Assembly (NCBI GenBank): GCA_035654175.1
Contig: DASRXL010000241.1
Location: 1 to 47,807 of the forward strand
Length of the DNA: 47,807 bases
Source: PNC22 sp035654175
GTDB lineage: Bacteria; Planctomycetota; Phycisphaerae; Phycisphaerales; UBA1924
Direction of reading: 5' to 3'
Shown here: positions 41,883 through 47,807 of the stretch, piece by piece
Layout: every line of letters begins with the position of its first letter
How positions within the stretch are numbered: position 1 is the first letter of the stretch
Program-made: the position numbers and the translations under genes
The notes under the pieces: model-generated
Told to the model about the DNA's origin: nothing
The model's database searches: none
What the model saw: the letters and a program-made list of their open reading frames with translations, nothing else

Positions 41883-43199
41883 ATGGACAGCTTCGTGATC
41901 GAGGGCGGGCGGCGGCTCGAAGGGACGATCCGCGTGAACGGGTCGAAGAACGCCGCGCTGCCTCTCATGGCCGCGGCCCTGCTGACGGACAAGCCGATCA
42001 CCCTGCGCGACGTGCCGGACCTGGCGGACATTCGCAACATGCTCCGCCTCCTCGCGGAGCTGGGGTGCGAGCGCACCGACGAGCCGGGGCCGGGCGGCGC
42101 CCTTGGGTCCTCCATCACCCTCCGGTCGGAGGACGAGAGCCGGAGCCACGCCCGCTACGAGATCGTGCGCACCATGCGGGCCAGCATCTGCGCCCTCGGA
42201 CCGATGCTCGCCAGGCGCGGCCGGGCGCGGGTGTCCATGCCGGGCGGGTGCGCCATCGGCGACAGGCCGGTGGACCTCCACCTGCGCGGCCTGCGGGCGC
42301 TCGGGGCGGAGATCACGCTCGACGGCGGAGACATCATCGCCGCCACCCCGCCGGGCGGGAGGCTCCGCGCCGCCACCGTGTTTCTCGGAGGTCCGTTCGG
42401 ATCGACGGTGCTCGGCACCGCCAACGTCATGTCCGCCGCGACCCTGGCCGACGGCACCACGGTGATCGAGTCCGCGGCCTGTGAGCCCGAGATCGTGGAC
42501 CTCGCGCGCTTGCTCAATAAGATGGGCGCGCGGATCACCGGGGCCGGCTCGCCCCGGATTACGATCCAGGGGGTCGACCGCCTGGGGGCGACCGACCACG
42601 CGGTGATCCCGGACCGTATCGAGGCGGGCACCTTCATGTGCGCCGGCGCGATCACCAACGGGGCCATCACGATCGAGAACTGCCCGATCGATGCGCTGCT
42701 CGCGGCCGTCGACCGGCTCGACGCCGCGGGCGTGCACGTGCACACCACGCGGTGCGACGACGCCTTCCACGCGACCTGCCGCGTGACTGTTGACCGGGTG
42801 ATTCGCCCCATCGAGATCACGACCCAGCCGCACCCGGGCTTCCCGACGGACCTGCAGGCGCAGTTCATGGCGCTCGCCTGCCTGGCGGACGGCAACAGCG
42901 TGATCACCGAGCGGATCTTCCCGGAGCGCTTCCTCCACGTCGCCGAGCTCGGGAGGATGGGGGCTCACGTCTTCCGGGCGGGTCCCACGGTGGTGGTGTC
43001 GGGGGTCAAGCGGCTGCGGGGCGCGCCCGTCATGGCGAGCGACCTGCGCGCGAGCGCCTGCCTCGTGCTCGCCGCCCTCGCCGCGGAGGGGACGACCACG
43101 GTCAACCGCGTCTACCACCTCGATCGCGGCTACGAGCGGCTCGAAGAGCGCCTCGCGCCGCTCGGCGCACGGATCACGCGCGTAGCGGAAAGCGCCTAG
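41883..43199 (+). CDS. murA: UDP-N-acetylglucosamine 1-carboxyvinyltransferase
   Basis: This 438-residue protein has the EPSP-synthase-type two-domain fold with SKNAALP (Lys22-Asn23), the active-site loop PGGCAIGDRPVDLH with catalytic Cys123, and late blocks HPGFPTDLQAQFMALA and RVYHLDRGYERLEERL. It adds enolpyruvate from PEP to UDP-GlcNAc, the first committed step of peptidoglycan synthesis in the cytoplasm. It is a standard length. The cysteine is retained, so it would be fosfomycin-sensitive by family rule. The start is ATG 41883 with AAGGGGA upstream. Confidence 0.95.
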   Translation: MDSFVIEGGRRLEGTIRVNGSKNAALPLMAAALLTDKPITLRDVPDLADIRNMLRLLAELGCERTDEPGPGGALGSSITLRSEDESRSHARYEIVRTMRASICALGPMLARRGRARVSMPGGCAIGDRPVDLHLRGLRALGAEITLDGGDIIAATPPGGRLRAATVFLGGPFGSTVLGTANVMSAATLADGTTVIESAACEPEIVDLARLLNKMGARITGAGSPRITIQGVDRLGATDHAVIPDRIEAGTFMCAGAITNGAITIENCPIDALLAAVDRLDAAGVHVHTTRCDDAFHATCRVTVDRVIRPIEITTQPHPGFPTDLQAQFMALACLADGNSVITERIFPERFLHVAELGRMGAHVFRAGPTVVVSGVKRLRGAPVMASDLRASACLVLAALAAEGTTTVNRVYHLDRGYERLEERLAPLGARITRVAESA

Positions 43200-43398
43200 C
43201 ACCCGGATCGCGCCCGTGGCGACCGTGCGACACCGGCGTGCGCCGCGCGCCGGCGGACGCCCTGCGCCCCCGCGCCGGGGGGAATGAGCCTTGATTCACT
43301 GCGAGTTCACCGCTTCCGCCGCGCGCGCACAGGAAGATCAATTCAGGTGCATCGCCCGCGCTCGTGCGTGGGTGATCGACCGAGCAAGGAGATCCGTG

Positions 43399-43548
43399 AT
43401 GCCGAACAACGAGCAGCAGAAGCGTGGCGGGAACGACAGGAACACCGGCCGTCAGAACGACCGGCAGAACAACCAGAACAACGAGCGCAAGGGTCAGAAC
43501 GGCGCCGGGCGCGCCGGCAACAAGCCGCAGCGGAACCGGGGCGAGTGA
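43399..43548 (+). CDS. 49-residue Asn/Gln/Arg-rich small protein
   Basis: It starts at ATG 43399 with AAGGAG (43386-43391) at ideal spacing. The protein, from MPNNEQQKRGG to GNKPQRNRGE, has 12 Asn, 8 Arg and 7 Gln in 49 residues and almost no hydrophobic residues, so it is fully disordered and positively charged. Such Asn/Gln codons (AAC, CAG) are unusual in this GC-rich genome. I recognise no family. A nucleic-acid-binding or spore/matrix-type filler protein is conceivable, but no function can be given. It is followed by a lipoprotein gene 76 bases on. Confidence 0.6.
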   Translation: MPNNEQQKRGGNDRNTGRQNDRQNNQNNERKGQNGAGRAGNKPQRNRGE

Positions 43549-43581
43549 CGCCGTATGGATGCATCGCGCGGCGCGGGCGGG

Positions 43582-43619
43582 TCCCTCCGCCCGCGGCCCG
43601 CGCTGCGGGGGCGGAGGGA
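43582..43619 (+). promoter_or_regulatory. Hairpin covering the ribosome site of the coiled-coil lipoprotein
   Basis: TCCCTCCGCCCGC (43582-43594) is complementary to 43605-43619, apart from two bulged G residues. The right arm includes GGAGGGA, the ribosome site of the gene starting at 43625. Folding would hide that site. It could also serve as a terminator for the small gene upstream. Confidence 0.45.
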
Positions 43620-43624
43620 GCCGG

Positions 43625-43972
43625 ATGCGACGCCTGACCCTCGGCCTCCTATCGCTGCTGTGCGCCGCGCAAAGCGGGTGCGTGGTCGGTAGGATCGCCG
43701 ACGACCTGCACTCGATCGACGCGAAGCTCACCACCTCCAGCGAGCGCATCGCTGAGGTGGAGGCGACGCTCTCGAGAACCAACGAGCTGCTCGCCGAGGC
43801 AAACCAGCGCCTGGGCCGGATCGAGGCCCAGCTCGCGACCGTCGGGGCCATGGAGCACTCCCTCGAGCAGCTCGAGGAGCACTTGGCGGGCATCCGCCAG
43901 ACGGTCGAGAACATCGACCGGCTCATCCCCGGAGTGGAGTTCGCGGAGCCCGCCGTGGCCCCCGAGGAGTAG
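43625..43972 (+). CDS. Small coiled-coil lipoprotein
   Basis: This 115-residue protein has a type II signal peptide (LTLGLLSLLCAAQSGC, lipobox AQSGC, Cys19) and then a continuous heptad-like helix (DDLHSIDAKLTTSSERIAEV, SRTNELLAEANQRLGRIEAQ). It is probably a membrane-anchored trimer or dimer, similar in layout to Lpp-type lipoproteins, but not recognisably homologous. The tail is Pro/Glu-rich (FAEPAVAPEE). The start is ATG 43625. It has a strong ribosome site, though inside a hairpin. Confidence 0.7.
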   Translation: MRRLTLGLLSLLCAAQSGCVVGRIADDLHSIDAKLTTSSERIAEVEATLSRTNELLAEANQRLGRIEAQLATVGAMEHSLEQLEEHLAGIRQTVENIDRLIPGVEFAEPAVAPEE

Positions 43973-44011
43973 GCGCGGCACAACACCCGGGCGGCCGTCA
44001 GGGCGATTGTC

Positions 44012-44040
44012 TTGACGCACGCGCAAAATCGGTGTATGTT
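44012..44040 (+). promoter_or_regulatory. Strong candidate sigma70 promoter, possibly giving a leaderless mRNA
   Basis: TTGACG (44012-44017, 5 of 6), a 17-base spacer and TATGTT (44035-44040, 4 of 6) match the consensus well. A start site about 7 bases on would fall at 44047-44049, right at the ATG of the radical SAM gene. No ribosome site is visible between. Confidence 0.6.
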
Positions 44041-44048
44041 TGGTATTG

Positions 44049-45179
44049 ATGCGTGTGCCCGCTCCCGCTCAGCCTGACGGTCTCCCGGAATACGCCGACG
44101 CGCTGACGATCGGCCACGCCCGTGGTCGGGGCGCCCAGATCAATCCTCCCAACCGGTTCGAGCCGGTGCGGCTGAGCGTTCTGGGCGAAACGCTGGACGA
44201 CGCCGCACGCGAGCACCCCGAGGGCAAGCAGGTCCGCACGGTCGTGCTCTTCGACCGCGCCCGCACCATCATCAACCCGGTGGACAGCCCCGACGTGGGG
44301 ATGAAGTGGACGATCAACCCCTACCGCGGATGCGAGCACGGGTGCATCTATTGCTACGCGCGCCCGACGCACGAGACCTTCGGCCTTTCCTGCGGCCTCG
44401 ACTTCGAGACCAAGCTCTTCGCCAAGCACGACGCGCCGGCGCTGCTCCGGCGCGAGCTCGCGAACCCGAAGTGGCGGGGAGAGGGCATCACCATGTCGGG
44501 CATCACCGACCCCTACCAGCCGATCGAGCGCAAGCTGCGGATCACCCGCGCCTGCCTCGGGATCATGGCCGAGTGCGGGCAGCCGGTGTCGATCATCACG
44601 AAGAACCGTCTCGTGACGCGCGACATCGACTTGCTCGGGAGCCTCGCCTCGCGCGGGGCCGCGGCGGTCTTCATCAGCCTCACCACGCTCGACCCGGAGC
44701 TCTCGGCGAAGATGGAGCCCCGGGCATCGTCGCCGCGCGACCGGCTGAAGGCGATGGAGGAGCTCTCCGCCGCCGGCATCCCGGTCGGTGTGATGACGGC
44801 GCCGATCGTGCCCGGCCTGACCGATCAGGAGATCCCCGCGCTGATCGAGGCCGCGGCGAGCGCCGGGGCGACGCGGGCCGGCTGGGTGTTGCTCCGCCTG
44901 CCCTGGCAGATCAAGGACGTGTTCCTCGAGTGGGCCCGGCGCGAGTTCCCGGATCGCGCCGGCAAGGTCGAGTCGCGCATTCGCGACATGCGCGGCGGCA
45001 AGCTCTACGACGCCCGCGCGCGCATCCGCCAGCGCGGCGAGGGGCCCTGGGCCGCCCAGATAGCCGCGCTCCACGAGCTCGCGTGCAAGCGCCACGGCAT
45101 GACGAACGACCGGCTCACACTCTCGTCAGATTCGTTCCAGCACCCCGAGCTCGGCGGGCAACTCGGGCTTTTCGGGTGA
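44049..45179 (+). CDS. Radical SAM protein, PA0069 family
   Basis: This 376-residue protein has the [4Fe-4S] motif Cys95-x3-Cys99-x2-Cys102 in NPYRGCEHGCIYCYARP, the NPYRGC-HGC-YCYAR signature of the PA0069/SplB-like family. It also has TDPYQPIER and LVTRDIDLL. It would cleave S-adenosylmethionine to a radical; the substrate of this family is unknown. The start is ATG 44049 rather than TTG 44040, because the latter overlaps the predicted -10 box. There is no operon context. It converges on the aminotransferase gene. Confidence 0.9.
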   Translation: MRVPAPAQPDGLPEYADALTIGHARGRGAQINPPNRFEPVRLSVLGETLDDAAREHPEGKQVRTVVLFDRARTIINPVDSPDVGMKWTINPYRGCEHGCIYCYARPTHETFGLSCGLDFETKLFAKHDAPALLRRELANPKWRGEGITMSGITDPYQPIERKLRITRACLGIMAECGQPVSIITKNRLVTRDIDLLGSLASRGAAAVFISLTTLDPELSAKMEPRASSPRDRLKAMEELSAAGIPVGVMTAPIVPGLTDQEIPALIEAAASAGATRAGWVLLRLPWQIKDVFLEWARREFPDRAGKVESRIRDMRGGKLYDARARIRQRGEGPWAAQIAALHELACKRHGMTNDRLTLSSDSFQHPELGGQLGLFG

Positions 45180-45361
45180 ACGCGGAGGCGCGGAGGGGAC
45201 GCGGAGCTCCGGAGAGAGAGTTCGCGTCACGCCGTGCCGGTTGTTGAGATCCCGCAGATCACGGGCCGTTTGTCCCATTCCGTCATGGTGCCGGCGCCGA
45301 GCAGCCATGGACCGTGCGGAACGGGCCGTACCGGTCATCGACGCCGCTCAGCGTTCCGCCC

Positions 45362-46666
45362 TCAGCCGATCCCATCCCGCAGCGCCGCCTCGACCGCCCC
45401 GCAGAACCGGTCCACTTCCTCCAGTGTCGAGTACACGCTCGGCGAGATCCGGAGCCCCTCGAACTCGGCGTGCTTGATCGCCACCACGAGAATCCGGTGC
45501 TTCTCCCACAGCCACGCGCCGAGCTCGGCCGTGTCGAGCCCCTCGAGCTGCACCGTCCCGATGCCGGCAGCGCACCCCGGCTTGCGGCTCGTGTGCAGCC
45601 GCGCCCGGCCGCTCGCGTACAGCCGCTCCATCCACCGCTCGCGCAGATAGATCATCCGCGCCTGCTTCCGCGCCGCTCCCAGGCTCTCGTGGAACGTCAG
45701 GGCCTCCGCGATCGCGAGGTGGTTCGCCGCCGGGTGCGTGCCGATCTCCTCGAACTTGCGGATGTCCGCGTCCTGCGTCTGCGCCGCGGCCATCATCGGC
45801 CACAGCCCGGGGATCCTGTCGCGCCGCACGTACAGCATGCCGGTGCCGTGCGGCGCGAAGAGCCACTTGTGGAGGCTCGTTCCGAAGTAGTCGCACCCGA
45901 GGTCGGGGAGCTTGAAATCGAGGTGCGCGAAGGAGTGGGCGCCGTCCACCACCGTGGGGACGCCCCGCTCGCGCGCCAGCGCCACGATCTCCCGCACCGG
46001 CATGACCTGCCCGGTGATGTTGATCACGTGGCTCACCAGGAGCAGCCTGGTCCTTTCCGTGATGCTGTCGCGGTAGATCGCCAGGATCTTCGCCGTGTCC
46101 TCCGCCGGGCTCGGGATCTTGACCTGCCGCAGCACGATCCCGTCCCGCCGCGCCCGCTGCTGAAAGGTCGTGATCATCCGCGGGTAGTCCTGCGTGCAGC
46201 AGAGCACCTCGTCGCCGGGGGCAAGGCCAAGCCCCAGTTGACAGATCTGCAGGCTCTCGCTCGCGTTCCGGGTGATCGCGATCTCCTCCGGGTCCACCCC
46301 CCACGCCCCCGCCAGCCGCGTCCGCGCCACTTCCTTCCGCGGCTCCTGCACCTGCCAGAGGTAATACGCCGGGCTCTTGTTCGCGAGGTCCAGATGGTCC
46401 TTCATCGCCTCCTGCACCCAACGCGGGGAGGGGCTCACGCCGCCGTTGTTGAGATTGACCATCGAGCGATCGACGGTGAACGCCTGCTGCGCGAAGCGCC
46501 AGAAGTCCTCGTCGCGCGCGATCTCCTCCGGCGTGCCCGGCGTCGCGCCGAGCTCCGCGAGAAGGGCGCCCGCCCCGCATCTGGGCATGGGCAGCCCGAC
46601 GCTCGCGGCCGTGCACGCCGCGGCGGGAGCATACATCGCACCGAGAAACTCGCGCCGGCTCGGCAT
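45362..46666 (-). CDS. Exported PLP-dependent class V aminotransferase-like protein (isopenicillin N epimerase-like)
   Basis: This 434-residue protein begins MPSRREFLGAMYAPAAA, a twin-arginine (Tat) signal with SRREFLG. This is fitting, as Tat exports folded, cofactor-loaded proteins. The PLP site is conserved: VVDGAHSFAH (Asp241, His244) and GTSLHKWLFAPHGTG with the Schiff-base Lys267. NLNNGG near residue 71 and TRNASESLQ match the class V fold. It resembles isopenicillin N epimerase-like and desulfurase-like proteins; substrate is unknown. The start is ATG 46666. Confidence 0.88.
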   Translation of the reverse strand: MPSRREFLGAMYAPAAACTAASVGLPMPRCGAGALLAELGATPGTPEEIARDEDFWRFAQQAFTVDRSMVNLNNGGVSPSPRWVQEAMKDHLDLANKSPAYYLWQVQEPRKEVARTRLAGAWGVDPEEIAITRNASESLQICQLGLGLAPGDEVLCCTQDYPRMITTFQQRARRDGIVLRQVKIPSPAEDTAKILAIYRDSITERTRLLLVSHVINITGQVMPVREIVALARERGVPTVVDGAHSFAHLDFKLPDLGCDYFGTSLHKWLFAPHGTGMLYVRRDRIPGLWPMMAAAQTQDADIRKFEEIGTHPAANHLAIAEALTFHESLGAARKQARMIYLRERWMERLYASGRARLHTSRKPGCAAGIGTVQLEGLDTAELGAWLWEKHRILVVAIKHAEFEGLRISPSVYSTLEEVDRFCGAVEAALRDGIG

Positions 46667-46797
46667 CGGGCACCTCTCGCGCGAGCTTACCACGGCCCGA
46701 GCAGGCGCGGACGGCCAATCCCGCCGTCACGATGCGGCCGCCATGGCGCGGGAGCCGCGGGAGAGCTCCGCGTCCGCCCCGATCCTCACAGCCTCGA

Positions 46798-47247
46798 CTA
46801 CTTCCCGGTCAGCAGGATCACCCCGCCCAGGATCGCCGCCAGGCCCGCGGCCTTTTTCGCCGTGAGCGGCTCGTGGAGCAGCACGAACGCGAGCACGCTC
46901 GCCACCGCCGGCGCCAGCGCGAACGCCACCGGCTTCACCCGCGAGATCTCCCCCACGTGGAGGGACGAGTAGAAGAAGATCATCGCCGCCGCTCCCGCCA
47001 CAAGCCCGGACCCCAGCACGAGCTTGACCAGCGTCTGCGTGTCCGCCTTGAGCCAGTCCTGCGGCTCGGCCTTCGCGACCTTGACGGCGACCAGGTACGC
47101 CAGCCACAGCACCGGCAATGCCACCGTCGAGCGGACCGCGATGGCCGTGATCGGGCCGACCTTGCCCGTGTGCAGCACGCTCTTCGTGCACAGCTCTCCG
47201 ATTCCCCAGCACAGGCCTGCGCAGACGGCGAGGAGGATTGCTTTCAT
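46798..47247 (-). CDS. DMT/EamA-type transporter, single-domain (five-helix) form
   Basis: This 149-residue protein has about five hydrophobic helices: AILLAVCAGLCWGIGELCTK with the Gly-Trp-Gly start typical of EamA, a VALPVLWLAYLVAV helix, VLGSGLVAGAAAMIFFYSSL, and APAVASVLAFVLLHEPLT followed by GLAAILGGVILLTG. This is half of a normal ten-helix DMT protein. Such half-size proteins may function as dimers. Substrate is unknown. The start is ATG 47245-47247 with AGGAGG-like AATCCTCCT complement upstream. A 131-base gap separates it from the aminotransferase. Confidence 0.85.
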   Translation of the reverse strand: MKAILLAVCAGLCWGIGELCTKSVLHTGKVGPITAIAVRSTVALPVLWLAYLVAVKVAKAEPQDWLKADTQTLVKLVLGSGLVAGAAAMIFFYSSLHVGEISRVKPVAFALAPAVASVLAFVLLHEPLTAKKAAGLAAILGGVILLTGK

Positions 47248-47384
47248 GCGGGATGTTCTCGCGACCGGACGGGTGAGCGGATGACGACGTCCTTCCCGGC
47301 GAGGATGCTATCGCGTCCCGGACGGGGAGCAGGGCATGATCACCCCCCCTCCCGGGCCCAATCGGGATCGTCTACTGTGCGGAG

Positions 47385-47807
47385 ATGAACAGCCGACACC
47401 GGGCGGCCATCCGCTTCATCGCCTTCGGTGTGCTCATGGCCGCGGCGTGGATCGCCAGCGCCCGCTGGGGCTTCTGCTACCAGCATCGCCTGTCCGCGCA
47501 GGGAAGCGGGCCCGACTTCCAGACCGGCATCTCGCACGGAGCCTTCTACTTCACCTACCACCCCACCAATCACTTCGGCATGCCCCGGCGATGGACGCTC
47601 GGTCCAATGTCCGGCCGGTTCAGGTGGTGGTTCAAGATCTGGGACGCGGGCCCCGTCAACACGGGCCATCGCGCGACGATTGTCCCTCTCTGGCGGCCGC
47701 TCTGCTGCTGCTCCTGCCGGGGATTGTGCTCGCGACCCGAGAACGGCGCCGCGCCCCCGCTGTCCAGGCCTGCCCCGCGTGCGGCTACTCGCTCGCCGGT
47801 CTCCCGG
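47385..47807 (+). pseudogene. Frameshifted membrane protein with C-terminal zinc ribbon (runs off the window)
   Basis: From ATG 47385 the frame encodes an N-terminal membrane helix (IRFIAFGVLMAAAWIASA) and a periplasmic-looking domain ending ATIVPLW (about residue 103). After this the frame turns to a Cys/Arg-rich unlikely sequence. The frame one base back, from about 47690, instead reads ALLLLLPGIVLATRERRR and CPACGYSLAGLP, the second helix and zinc ribbon seen in many planctomycete proteins. A -1 frameshift at about 47685-47702 joins the two halves. It may be a sequencing error rather than a true lesion. Confidence 0.6.

Noticed and set aside
43200..43398. A gene between murA and the small Asn/Gln-rich protein
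   Set aside because: Frames here are short and Arg/Pro-rich, with no ribosome site; treated as leader sequence.

Overview
The window is GC-rich bacterial DNA, most likely from a planctomycete of the Phycisphaerae type. Three signs support this. (i) The first gene carries the arginine-rich N terminus plus ESLEPRQLMAA, a motif typical of planctomycete extracellular proteins. (ii) Eight secreted proteins end in a P-x-P / hydrophobic helix / arginine cluster signal, mostly VPLP or IPLP, which is the exosortase (PEP-CTERM-like) sorting signal. (iii) A CPACGYSLAG zinc-ribbon tail at the right edge is common in this phylum. The assignment is inference; no rRNA or other phylogenetic marker is present, and I saw no tRNA, CRISPR array or insertion sequence.

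Layout. 1-4019: a partial secreted CAP/SCP-domain protein (minus strand), a 334-base leader with possible RNA structure, and a large secreted beta-helix protein. 4272-25962: a long plus-strand exopolysaccharide (EPS) locus with many start/stop overlaps. It encodes a flippase, acyltransferase, methyltransferase, several glycosyltransferases (including a NodZ-like fucosyltransferase and an Alg14/Alg13-like pair), an O-antigen ligase/polymerase-like protein, a UDP-sugar dehydrogenase, a degenerate nucleotidyltransferase-like protein, exosortase, an EpsI-like protein, a Wzz/BY-kinase-like protein, an initiating sugar transferase and a 1395-residue TPR protein. 26159-32696: eight tandem small exosortase substrates of two paralogous types, A (A1-A4) and B (B1-B4), in the order A1 B1 A2 A3 B2 A4 B3 B4, several separated by hairpin terminators. 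33128-33898: a cysteine-rich secreted protein. 33977-37280: dTDP-rhamnose genes rfbA, rfbC-like, rfbD, rfbB (minus strand). 37497-37886: a small lipoprotein. 37960-41643: three fibro-slime-domain secreted proteins (minus strand). 41883-47807: murA, a tiny Asn/Gln/Arg-rich protein, a coiled-coil lipoprotein, a PA0069-like radical SAM protein, a Tat-exported aminotransferase-like protein, half of a DMT-type transporter, and a frameshifted gene running off the end.

How it fits together. The EPS genes would build, flip and polymerise a rhamnose- and uronate-containing polymer. The exosortase sits inside that operon, so its substrates, encoded immediately downstream, are probably processed as the polymer is made. 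The most interesting signal is in the substrates. All four type A and two of four type B proteins have one cysteine in the predicted exposed part, in a [TK][FY]C-x-E context. It is followed 57-69 residues later by a glutamine in an [FVI]Q-x-x-[ILV]W context. This resembles the Cys-Gln pair of Gram-positive surface thioester (TQXA/TED) domains. The other two type B proteins keep the glutamine but have Ala or Ser at the cysteine. The window may therefore hold an exosortase-anchored family of covalently reactive surface proteins; this is a hypothesis from motif reading only.
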